64,000 nucleotides of DNA. It comes from Tenebrio molitor. Lineage: Eukaryota; Arthropoda; Insecta; Coleoptera; Tenebrionidae. Both the position numbers and the translations under genes were made by a program. The stretch lies in the NCBI RefSeq assembly GCF_963966145.1, contig NC_091047.1:26288001-26352000 (forward strand). The letters are read 5' to 3'. Below, one piece after another: positions 33,711 to 44,872 of the stretch. Each line of letters opens with the position of its first letter. Position 1 is the first letter of the stretch. The notes beneath the pieces are model-generated. The model had not been told where the DNA came from, made no database searches, and was given only the letters and a program-made list of their open reading frames with translations.

Positions 33711-36700
33711 TACCAACAACAATAAAGGAGATAAAACATACAGAAAAAAAAAGAACGTGGCAGAAAGAACACAAAGGGAAAATTTCAGATACTGGCAAAT
33801 CAAAATTTTATCCGGGTTCAGACAGATTTTTCGGAAAAATGGTAAATAGAAAAGTAATTTGTTTGATGAATTCTATCACTGTGTAATTTTCTAAACGCAT
33901 TTTAGTAACAGCCTGTATTAAGTCAAGACAGTCTAGAAATGACATAACAGAAAATGAATAAAGGATGTACAACTCATTAAAATAAATAAAAAGAAAAATA
34001 ATAGGAGTATGATTTAAAATTTTAGTTTCATTTTCTCTATCTCATATCAATCCCTGTCATTTAATCAAGTTATTCTTTCTTGTATTTATTTTTCATGTAA
34101 AAACTATAACAGTTTGATCCCATTATTATACTGTGTCAAAGGTCAGATAAAGAACATCTGTTAACGAAAATTGTTGTTCTTCAGAGTACGATGACTACTA
34201 AACTTGAATGTTTTTCTTTTCTGACAGTTAATTTTTATTTTTAATTTTCACTCCGGCGGCTGCGTTCCTCCCCTTGTAAATTTGCGACTTTGCGCAAAAG
34301 TTACGACGGCGTCGAGTTAGTCAATCTTGCCAAATTAGCCCTCTTCGAGCCACCTCCCGCGATCATCCCCGCCGTATCCGGAATGAAATAAAGCGGAATA
34401 AACAAACCCTCATATAATCGTTTGTAACTTTAATGCTCCGTAATGAATTTAACGTGTCTTCGGTGGGGCCGAGTGCTCGGGAGAGCTCTTCGTCTTCATT
34501 TGGCGACTTCCAACGGCGCTTCTTAGCGGAAGTGTAGGCAGAGAGAACGGAAGTGATGTCATAAAGATTCCACTTACCCTTGCGAGGATAGCGACGAATA
34601 ATTCTTCCAGAAACCGTCTGCTTAAATATATACCGACGATCTGCCGTGTTTGTATTGTTCTGTGGAGAGTTTTGCGTCCAAGGACTAAATTCAACGAAAG
34701 GTTAATAGAGGCAAGATTGCTGAGATAACATGTGTTTTACCTCTTTAAACGGACACACCGAGAAATTAATTGCGGCCACTAAATAACGAGGATTAAGCTA
34801 ATCCGTGAATTATTATCCCTTTTCTAACGTCCACTTGACATCATTATACAACACTACGAAGGAGAAAAAGTCTACAGACAAATGTTACACTGTCAAATGC
34901 GACGAAAGTTAACACAGAAGAAGAAAATTATAAATTATGTAATTAATTCTTAATATTAATTCGATAGTATTCACTTTGTGATGAGTGGTAGTTTATCAAT
35001 GTAGTAGATAATTTTTCCTAATAAACTTAAACACAAAACAAAATTTGTGAAAAGTGGTAGATATCTGTAATTGACGTGGATAATCAAGGTTTACGTAATC
35101 TACCACGATTTTTTTTTGTTCGATACCTCCCTAGAAAGTGAGTCTGTATCCATAGTAACCAGTGGGTGAAGATTCCTCTAAGGTTCACTTCACTTTCGCT
35201 CATCATTTTTCGCTCACTATCTTTCACTCACTAGTTTTCATTCACTCGTAAATTTTTCCATTTCTTTCTGATAACGTAATTTTGATTTTTTAGCCAACAT
35301 TTGGTATCTCGCGGCACTTGCTTCTTTCAGGACATCACCAGAAACATATAACTCTTCATTATCCATTTCCACAATTTCCACAACGTGGACACAACCAACG
35401 TTATTGACGTTACAGAACTTTGTTCATTTTGTATTTTATTTTTTCCATAACAGCAGATCCGTCCAAAAATGTGATTCATTTGTATTTAAAATTTTGAATA
35501 CAACGTTACAGATTTACTTTCTAAGGAGGTATCGAACAAAACCAAATACAGCACTCGAGAGTAAGGCCGCTTTCGTTCACGCGAATTGCGTGTTCGTCAA
35601 ATTTGATTGAAAACGGACAAGAGAAAAATGTCAATTTTTCTGACTGATTATTTTTTCGTCAGCTATTATTTAACTTTGTTGCCTGTTGTATACTCGTGAT
35701 ACACCAAAAGCGTGGAGTAATAAGGTGCAGTTTATTTGTCATCGCAATATTAAAATAATATGCAGCAGGAATTTTACAGGAGTCGCGTTTATTTTTGTAA
35801 AACCTTTTAATTCGCCCCGCCTGATTAAAGGATATTTTTTGTGTAGGACTTGTTGCGATAATTAATTAAACACTGACATAACAACATGTCTGGCAAACAA
35901 TTGCATCGAAAACACGGAACGGTAATTTATGCTCGCTGCAACTCCGGAACAGTATCCGATTTATCCGCAAACAATCGACGATTTAGAATTTTTATTTGTC
36001 CCAACCGCCATGACACGCAAATTATGTGCAAAAATCGACTCGACCGTAAACATTTACATAAATTCCGTTGTTCATACAATTTCATAAGCAAATAATTTTG
36101 TTGTCATGTATTTTTAATCGAAACCCGGCCTCGCAGGAGTTGCGACCGAATCAATCAATCCCCGTTGAATTTTGATTATTATTTAACATGAAACGGGTGG
36201 GTAGGCATTATTGATAAAGCTTCTGGTGAAGTGGAAGCAAGAAAATTCGCTCTGTATTGATTCGGATGTCATCAATGAACGCCAAAGATCCGAATCGGTA
36301 AATGAATTCATGTGAAACATTTAAAAGGCGACTTAAGAATTCGGGCAATAACTCGTCGGAGCAAATTCTCGAACTTTCTATTTTAAATTTCAGGATCTGG
36401 GGGCGTCTTAATTAACGTACAGGGAAACACCTGCGCGGCCTCTGATTAATAAAGAAGGATTTCCAATCCCGCTGTGTCTTTGGATGCGATAGACTGATGG
36501 CGTGTCAGAGTGAGTTAAATATTGTACCGTTGTTTAAAGTTTGACGACGAGCACCCAACAATAGCAATTTACACCACAACTTTTAAATCAAAATACGATT
36601 TTTGCAGGAAAGCGCTTGCGCCCGCAGGAGAAGAATTAAGCAACGTGGAATACAACAAACTTGAGAAAAGGGTAAGGTAGGAGCGAAGACGTTATGACTG

Positions 36701-37260
36701 GTACTTAAAAATATATAACTTTACATTGTAAACGTCTCCTAAGTAATAATAGTAAAGCTTTTTCGCTTCATAAAATACTTTTAGTTCTCTCTTTATTTCT
36801 CATTTCTTGTGTGAGTGGCACATTTGTAAACGGAGGTGTTTCACGGAGTTATGTTACTTCATTTCGTAACAAATTACATCTACAATTTTTTGCCGTAAAT
36901 TACACGGGGGATTTGTGCATGCCTTTTGTAACCTGGCACAGGGGGGTGTTAAATTCCGGCACAATTTTTTTTATTGCCCAAAAAATGTAAAATGTTAGTT
37001 GGAAGATTAAACGGCGAGGTCAGAACAAAATTTTATTATGAAATTTATTACATGTTTAAATAATAATTCTACCAAAACTCGAAATGTAAAATTCATCTAT
37101 TTATTAACTGATTTTACAATTACTTCTAAAAATTAACGCTTACTTTCCAAATCCAAACATTTATCCAAGCACCATTAAAACTGCACAAGCATGAAAATTT
37201 ATATAAAATATTCATAAAGAATTTGTACTAAGACTGTTGAACAAATAAAAATCACATTTA
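33711..37260. other. unique region with GC-enriched blocks
   Basis: Blocks at 34230-34700 and 36100-36690 stand out in GC against AT-rich DNA. A 69-codon frame starting ATG 35886 (MSGKQLHRKHGTVIYARCNS) has no recognised domain. Near 35571 lies the partner of the repeat at the window start. No supported genes. Confidence 0.35.
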
Positions 37261-37463
37261 TACAGGGTGTATTAAAAATGACACAAGATTTAACTGGTGA
37301 TCTTGCAAGTGGATTTGTGTTACTTTGAGAGCAGTAAGAGATCTATCAGTCTACCAAATTATTGACAATTTTATAAAGAACTTTATTACAAGTACTCACC
37401 AAATATACAGAGAGACTAGGTTAAACCTACTTTACAAAACATTATAATCAATCCTACCTAACC
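37261..37463. repeat. probable transposon end with TACAGGGTGTATTAAAAATG
   Basis: The TACAGGGTGT word, seen at the ends of several elements here, occurs at about 37261. It borders the 3' side of the decayed LINE. No matching opposite end was found. Confidence 0.3.
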
Positions 37464-38470
37464 TTAGTGGATAAATAAATAAACCGAGTTTTCAAAATTT
37501 ACGTTGAACGTAAAGACGAAGAATATGAACGTTGTAAATTGGATACCATACCACCGCACCATATTCCAATCTAAATCTGATTGATGAACAAAACAAGAGC
37601 AACGGAGTTGAGGAGTTCGAGAAATCTCTGCGGTTTCTATATATAAAACCACACGAAGTAAATGTTTTAGAAATAGTTTTATTAATGCAGTTCGTAAACT
37701 GGAAATTTTCGTAAAATATAATACCCAGAGATGTTTATAAAAGTTTCCAAACTAGTTACGACCACAGTATCAATACAGTTAATAATTTTTTATTTTCTGA
37801 ATATGATACCACATAACATTTGGCTTTATTGATAAATAAGCAACTGCTGTCATACCAATCATATATCCGTATACGATCCCAATCATTTTGCAGATTGATA
37901 GAATCCTAATGAGTTAATGACGAAATGGATTTGACGAAAATGTTTTATTAAATCGTCTTCGTACAGTACTTTGTTACAAGATATTATTTGCACGGTTTCA
38001 TTAATAAAAAAAAGCAATGGATCTAAATTTGCTTCCTGGGGACATCACATTTTGAAGGGAACGCATCCGAGAGGTGATTTCGACACCTTACAAACTACTC
38101 TATGTCTTGTAAATAAGACTTCAACAAAGTAAATCCTGGTACTTAAGAACCAAAACTATACAACTTTTGTAGCAATACAGAATTATCAGTTGCATCAAAA
38201 TCTTTTTGTAAGTCGGTGTAAACATTGTCCACCTCATCCCGGTTCTCCAATACTTCCAATACGCATTGACTGAAGCAAAACAGATTAGTAATGCTTGATC
38301 TTTTCTAACAAATCCCTGCTGAAAAGGGGTGATAACACTAGTAACTCCAGAGTAAATTCTTTTGAAAAGAAATGATTCAGAAACCCTCACAAAGTGGAAA
38401 AGATGAATGTCGCTCTGTAATTTTCTATTAGCTTAGTTAGGGTCTTCTTTCGTAAAGAATGGAGTGACAG
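37464..38470 (-). pseudogene. Jockey-like LINE reverse transcriptase remnant
   Basis: Reading right to left across several frames, the order of motifs is that of a non-LTR reverse transcriptase: SESFLFKRIYSGVTSVITPF-QQGFVRK (38390-38300), then DNVYTDLQKDFDATDNSVLL (YxDxxKxFD box, about 38225-38170), then SPLGCVPSKCDVPRKQ (degraded G-PQGS box), then VLYEDDLIKHFRQIH (YADD box with E for A, about 37960), and near 37560 LEYGAVVWYPIYN-like coding, as in the region after the RT of such elements. Frameshifts and stops throughout mean it is dead. Canonical elements have an endonuclease upstream, which is absent here. Confidence 0.8.
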
Positions 38471-39384
38471 AAACATAAACAGTAAAGAAATTAATAAAGT
38501 AAATAATCATTTGACAGGGCTAGATGTACAATCTTTAAGAAGAAAATTATCATTTATCATCTATACTGGCAGTCGTATTGTCTTTTCGTTTCTTTTGATG
38601 ATGAGGAACGTTTAAAATTTAGCTTCGTAGCTAGTTGAATTATTGCTCTTGTCAAAGAGCATCTTCTGACCTCTAACAGAAAAATGTGATAGTTGTCAAG
38701 TGCAGTAATATTTAAACTATCACTATAATGTCAAAAGTTCGTATGTTCTTCCTAGATAACTCTACAGAGACACGCACTCTTCAATTTGAATGTTGATAAT
38801 ACATTTTTCCCGATAACGTTTTTATGGATCAGTCGATTTAGATAATTTTTGAGTCAACGTATTATCATTTGAAGCTATTTGGAACATTGCGCCTTTAGAA
38901 AGTCTGAAGCAGAGCATTTCTATCACGTTCGTTTTCAAATTCTTTAATCTTTTTCGTGCGAAAAAGGTATACTCGCAACAGCAATACTACCTCCTCCTCT
39001 CAAACACGTGGCTCATTAATTATGCCCTTAAGGGTCTTTGGTTCGGGGATGATTTTCAGCACAGGTAAGACAATGAGGCTTGCTAGTGGGAACCGAAATT
39101 TAGGCCCTTGGCAAAACCCTGTGCAAAAATGTATTCCTACATTTGATGTCAATAAAATTAACCATTTTCAAGATAAACACACTTAAAGAACAACTTTATA
39201 ATTTTGTTTGTCCACTCTTATATCCAATTACGCGATGCCGTGATGATACACATTGGATGTTAATCCCGAAGAACCAAGCTATCTAACACTGAAATAATTA
39301 ACAAAATCGGTCAAGTGGTTCTCGAGTTTACCAGAAATATGGTGAGAGACGCACTAGTAATTTTATTTATTTATTATTTTTTGA
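38471..39384. other. AT-rich spacer
   Basis: No gene or defined element. The 76-codon frame at 38956-39186 has no recognised domain. Confidence 0.4.
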
Positions 39385-39514
39385 AAAACTTTTGGCCCTA
39401 TTTTCTCGAAAAATATCAAGATTTGTATAAGGCATTATGAACTCAATTGTTACTTTTTATGAGGTTCTATCACAGGTTAAAATATCTGCACTACTTTCAA
39501 AATCACCCTGTACA
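39385..39514 (-). mobile_element. solo end of the mariner-like element seen at 13966-15128
   Basis: Matches 14995-15128, including AAAAATATCAA.ATTTGTATAA and GGTTCTATCACAGGTTAAAA, and ends ATCACCCTGTA. The rest of the element is absent; a large palindrome follows immediately. Confidence 0.65.
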
Positions 39515-40037
39515 TACAGGGTGTTATTGAAAGTTGTACAGATATTTTAACCACGAGCTACTGGCTTCATGTAGAACTCGGAAAAAATATTTAAAACATT
39601 CTATGTCAAAAAATAAAACGACATTAATTTTTTGAGCTACAATTTTTTAAAATTGCTTTTAGTTTTCTACGTTGTCCTATAACCTCGTAGGTAAAATTTC
39701 GGCACATTTTAAAAATACACCCTGTATATCAGGTTTTATAAAATGTACGCCAATGCGAAGTAACCTATAGGAAAGATGCTTTAAAACAAGGAAACCGCAT
39801 TGGTGTACGTTTTATAAAATATGATATACAGGGTGTATTTTTAAAATGTGCCGAAATTTTACCTACGAGGTTGTTTGACAACGTAGAAGACTAAAAGCAA
39901 TTAAAAAAATTGTAGCTCAAAAAATAAATGTCATTTTATTTTTTGACATAGAATTTTTTAGATATTTTTTCCGAGTTCTACATGAAGCCAGTAGCTCGTG
40001 GTTAAAATATCTGTACAACTTTCAATAACACCCTGTA
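39515..40037. mobile_element. 523-bp near-perfect palindromic element
   Basis: The left half, starting TACAGGGTGTTATTGAAAGT, is the reverse complement of the right half, which ends ACTTTCAATAACACCCTGTA, for about 200 bp per arm with few differences. Around the centre a second pair of inverted ends occurs (TACACCCTGTATATCA near 39716 and TGATATACAGGGTGTA near 39820), so one foldback seems nested in, or built from, another. Non-coding. Confidence 0.85.
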
Positions 40038-41952
40038 TAGATCAGTTGTTAGAGTTATTGTTAGAAACTGTCAACAAATTATTGTAATTTAAAATCTCAA
40101 TACGCTCCTTGGTAAACATATTCCCGTTCTGTCTGCTGTGTTTGTTAAAGAGCCGGAGTTTGCTGAAGTAATATTAAAAAAAAAAAAACAAGAATCGATT
40201 TATTTTTGGATATATTGCCGAGACAGCGTAAAGCTTCTTGCGTCGTACACAGTTCTTCTCACTAGAAAAATCCAATCCATCAAACTTATCTTTATAGCGT
40301 GCCATCTAGAAAGTATATATTTTCAAATTTCAATTATATTACTTGCTGACGTAAAGACAAGTCGGAATATGTCATGAAACAATAAAGATTATGTTTGAAA
40401 ATCTTGCGATCTGCTCGAATTCCCCGAGGCCGTGATTGCAACATCGCCCATCTAATATATTTCCTGTGGCCGGGATTTCAGACTTATTCGTCTAATACAA
40501 TCGACTGTTGCCGCAGATGGCAAATAATAAAAATAAATGAGGTCGCAGACATAATTTCTCGACTGGTACATTTAGACAAACTAATTAAAACGGTATCATC
40601 ATGGACCGTGGGGTGTTGATTTAGTGTGATCGCCCTGCGTTGTTGTGTGATTTTTATGCCCCCATTTGGGGCCATTTAAATCGAGAAGCTCGTTAAATAA
40701 GCCGCGAAACGAATTTATTTCGGCCGGGGGTGGCAAAAAATAAAATGTGCGAGATATATATAAAATTCCGTATCTTTATGGACAATATTCATGTTTAATG
40801 AGGGTCCGCCCTGTCTCGAATATATCTAAATTTATTCATGGTGTAGCTGTGCTACTACATATTTGAGCATCGAGGAACGCTTAGTCCAATCTTTCGTATC
40901 AAAAGCAATAAGGCGGGTCTCCAAATCCGATTGGAAACCTCAGCAGATTATTGGGATTCGTTCAGTCGTCCTCTGGGCAGGAGCCGAAGCGACAGGGCCA
41001 GAGGTAAATCCTTCCCATGGGACAGGGGAAGATTTCAAAGAACTTCCAAGCGCCGTCGACAGAGTTCACTCGACGCTATCTTCAAATATGATGCTCTTCT
41101 TAATATGTTCCTTGAAGGATTTGGAGTTTGAATGGACTCCCCGTTCAATCAATAAAATTCTACGCGAGGGTAATTCCGCCACTGGAATAGACTCGGTCAT
41201 ATTTTTTTCAATCGTTGTTTTTCGTTGAGGGTCATTGGCAAAAAAGTACTCAATTAAAAATTTTATCCACACGAAATGGAAGACGAGGTTGAGTTGACTA
41301 CTTTTTCGAGTTGTAATTTAAAACTGATTTTCAAATCCTTCAACGATCTTTTTTTTTATGCATAAATATTGACGAAAACAATATAAGAAAAAAAGATGTA
41401 ACGAGATGAAAAGCTAAAAATCAGTCGTTTTCATTTTAAGTTGGTTTCAGTTTTACACATTGCCATCAGTGTGATTGATTGATGACAGTAATACTGAGTT
41501 GATAAGAAAATAAAATAAATTGAAATTTCTAATAGGTACATCGAAGGTTATTTTGCAGCATTGTCAATGAAAAGAAACTTTTAATTAGGTAATCGGTTAC
41601 ACTTTTCTTGAAATTTATAAGCAATAAAATAGTTAAGGTAACAATAGTTGCATTAATATAAAAAATTGAGAGACTCTACTGCAAGTGTGGAAAGGAATTT
41701 ATTACAAAACGAGCATGAAACTTATCATACGAGTTTTGTAATGGCCATTTCCCACGTGTATTACATACTACATATGTATTTTCTGTTTTCTGTTCTTCCG
41801 TTCCGTCTAACATTTGCTAGCATTCAGTTACTCTCATTTAACTATTGTCGATTGTTACTGAATGTCCAGATAAAACCATATAACATATAACAAATTATAT
41901 TTTATGAAATATTACTGTCGGTTTTCCAACTCCTCGCGGTAGATACTGTTTA
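40038..41952. other. unique region with GC-enriched block and ORF 40863-41228
   Basis: 40380-41230 is GC-enriched. The frame at 40863-41228 (SKSDWKPQQIIGIRSVVLWA) and an overlapping one starting ATG 40931 (METSADYWDSFSRPLGRSRS) are both open, with a possible donor AGAG|GTAAAT at about 41002. No family is recognised. The remainder is AT-rich and featureless. Confidence 0.3.
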
Positions 41953-43083
41953 TACAGGGTGTCCCAGAGTTGCGAAAAAGCTCCATAACTTGTTTGTTAT
42001 TAAAGATATCAACTTTTTCTTTATTCTAGATGATAGCTAAGCTTCTACTGCATATTCGGAAAATATTGCGGTATATATACAGAGTGTCCCAATATTATAA
42101 AAACACTAAAGTTATGTTTTTTTAAATGGAAACTACCCAGTTTGATTTTATTTTTGAACTCTATGCTAAATTATGAATAAAATTTATACAGGTCGTTTTT
42201 ACTTACCTGCCATCGTTTTTGATCAGTGGCGCTTTTTTTACCAGAATTTCGAATTGCAGGGGTCCCTTCGAAAATTCGTACCTTCCAAATCGTTGCACAC
42301 AAATTAAAATGAATGACGCTGTTTGATTTCTGAATGTTTGCTGCATCTGCTGAGTGTTTACTCAACAACCTGCTTAGTCTGCGATTTTTTAAACATAACG
42401 AACTAAAAATGTCAAAAATTCATTTTTTTCAAATGGCACCCCGTATTTATTATTGCACTGGTGGAAAGCTTTTTTGACAAGCTTTTGAACAATATAAAGT
42501 TTGTATAGTCGAATCTGAAAATCTAGGGTGCTATCCTAAAATCGCTAAATTTGATGCAATTTTTCCGTTAAAAAGACAATACAAAAATCTAGTAGGCCTA
42601 ACAAAAGATAATCACACAATATGGTCACTCCATAAAGATGAATCAACCAACAAAACAGTGTTTAACAATTAAACGTTTAATTATTTTAGTGATTTTTAGT
42701 GTTTTTAGTATTTTTAAGATAGCACCCTAGATTTTCACATTCGGCATACAAACCCTATACAGTTGGAAAGCTTGTCAAAAAAGCTTTCGACCAGTGCAAT
42801 AATAAATGCAGGGTGCCATTTGAAAACAATGAGTTTTTGACATTTTTAGTTTGTTATATTTAAAAAATCGCAGTAGGCATATGCGACCAAGCACATTATT
42901 GAGTAAACACTTAACAGATGCGGCAAACATTCAGGAATCAGTTGTCAATTATTTTAATTTATGTGCAACGATTTGGATGGTACGAATTTTCGAAGGGACC
43001 CCTGCACTATTTAGGGTGCTATCTTAAAATCACTAATAACAAATAAGTTGTGGAGCTTTTTCGCAACTCTGGGACACCTGTAT
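41953..43083. mobile_element. 1.13-kb foldback element with TACAGGGTGTCCCAGAGTTG ends
   Basis: The outer ends TACAGGGTGTCCCAGAGTTG and (complement) CAACTCTGGGACACCTGTA pair for about 45 bp. A second, roughly 310-bp pair of arms lies inside at 42230-42545 and 42715-43025 (GGGGTCCCTTCGAAAATTCG against CGAATTTTCGAAGGGACCCC). The central 170 bp is unpaired. No transposase frame; likely a non-autonomous foldback with a nested palindromic insertion. Confidence 0.8.
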
Positions 43084-43736
43084 GTAATAATTAAATTTAG
43101 AATTAATTTATTAGAGGCACATTTACTTTAAGGCAAGCTCAGCTTGATAATTTCGTCATAAATTAAATTTTAATAGTTAACATGCAGCACATCCGCATAT
43201 TTTTTTTACGTAACGCAACACTTCCACAGCAGCGAATATAGGAAATTACCCTCGGCGAAGTCCAATAACACGGTACATCATTCAGTCTCTATATTACCGT
43301 AACAACAACGTACCACTTAGTTTTATTTTATTTTCTAGCAGTTTCCTATATTTGCAAGTCATTAATTTGTAGTTAAAAGCCCTTAGCTCATGAAAATACG
43401 TTAAACGACATATGAGCTCGTCGCCCTACGAGACTAACGAGAAAATTTATATTATGCCATGAATCTGACGCTATATTACAACTTTACTGCTTAAATGAAA
43501 ATTTTAATAATGCGAATTTTACGGTGCCTTGCAATTAGGTGAACGTACCCGGAAAACTTAATACAACGTAATTCCCTCTATTTTTCCTTTAACTGCAAAT
43601 GTGAAGTGCTTCCTTTAAGATGCAATATTAAACGTTCATAATACTGATCATAATAATTTCATTAAAGGAGGATACTAAAATGAGAAAAATAGAATACTAG
43701 CAACATACCGCATACGTGGAATAAACTTTGACATCA
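43084..43736. other. AT-rich spacer
   Basis: No gene, RNA or repeat boundary was recognised. Confidence 0.45.
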
Positions 43737-44110
43737 TACAGGGTGTAATGGCACTCCAAGTAACCAATTTATCTATGATTTTTTCCGAAAGCTTTCCGTC
43801 TCAAAGTTAAAAACCCCTATTTGGCTGTGTTTACATGATTCGTCATAATGAACCATAACAAAGTTACTCGATTAAAAAAAAAAAAACACGATTCTTTGAT
43901 GGTGTTAATCAAACATGCCTGCACCTACTGCTTCATATGTCTTCACACGACAAGTCATCTATACTTAATTCCGGTCAATGATCTGGCCACAGCATGAGTC
44001 AGTAACGTTCTGTTCATTTTTTCAAAATTTTGTTTAACTATTTTTCATAGTGCGGTGGAGCTCCATCATTTAGAATATCAGATAGTCAAGAGCATCTTCC
44101 ACAACTCGTT
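43737..44110 (-). pseudogene. mariner-like transposase remnant
   Basis: The end TACAGGGTGTAATGGCACTC lies at 43737. On the minus strand at about 44075-44045 the frame reads LNDGAPPHYEK, the signature around the second catalytic Asp of mariner transposases (QDGAPPHY). The sequence between it and the terminus is broken by stops. The other terminus was not identified; it may lie toward 44420. Confidence 0.6.
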
Positions 44111-44573
44111 TCAAAGACAATCTAAATAGGCTGCAGCAACTAAACACCGCAGTAAAATATGCATTAAACCCTTCAACTATCTTGTGTAAACGTTAATTGA
44201 AGAGAATTCCTGGAAAGCACGTTAGATTAAATGATGATTTTCATCACATTATACATGTGTTATGGATCATAGTGTATGGTTTGTCTGTAGTTAAAATCAA
44301 CTCAAAAAGTTTGGTTCTTCATCCATTTTCCACTGACAAAATGGTATTCGGCGAAGCTTCAAGCTTCAAGATTCAACCTGAAGAATATAAACACGTTGGA
44401 CATAATATGAAGGTAATCCTCGTTCATACAGAGTGTGATAAAACTGATACATAATAAATGAGGAAATTGCAGAATTTCACGTTCTGCTTCCTAAACGTGG
44501 ATGTCTCATATTGTGAATTGTAGAACTAAATTTCTATTCGTGAAGTAGCCTTTGAACAATAGAAATACCGAGT

Positions 44574-44872
44574 ACTGTGGCCAAGCGCATAGCGCGCCAC
44601 TTTACATTCAGGAGGTCCCGGGTTCTAACCCCGGAGTCGCCTGACCAGATGTGGGTTTTTTTCAGAGGTTTCCCCACACCATCACATCATGGTATGTCTC
44701 ATATCACAGATAATGCGAATGCTGGATCACTATCAACCTCTCAGTGCCTAGCACCTTCCTTCCGCACCCATCCTCATCGTATCCATCCCGAATCTTCCCG
44801 TCAATGTGGCTGAAAAGGCTCTGGAAAGCCTCAGCAGCCCCGCCCCCTTTCGGGGGGAATGGAAGATGTATC
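44574..44872 (+). mobile_element. tRNA-derived SINE
   Basis: The head carries pol III promoter-like boxes: GTGGCCAAGCGCATAGCGC (A-box-like, 44577) and GGGTTCTAACCCC (B-box-like, about 44620). The body continues with GAGGTTTCCCCACACCATCA, GCGAATGCTGGATCACTATC and GGAAAGCCTCAGCAGCC. A truncated copy lies at 26937-27115. SINEs are copied by LINE enzymes in trans. Confidence 0.75.

Noticed and set aside
38956..39186. 76-codon ORF
   Set aside because: No domain, no splice or polyadenylation support, and chance length is expected here.
44577..44650. Possible tRNA gene
   Set aside because: Pol III box-like sequences are present, but no complete cloverleaf or anticodon arm can be drawn, and the body continues as a SINE.
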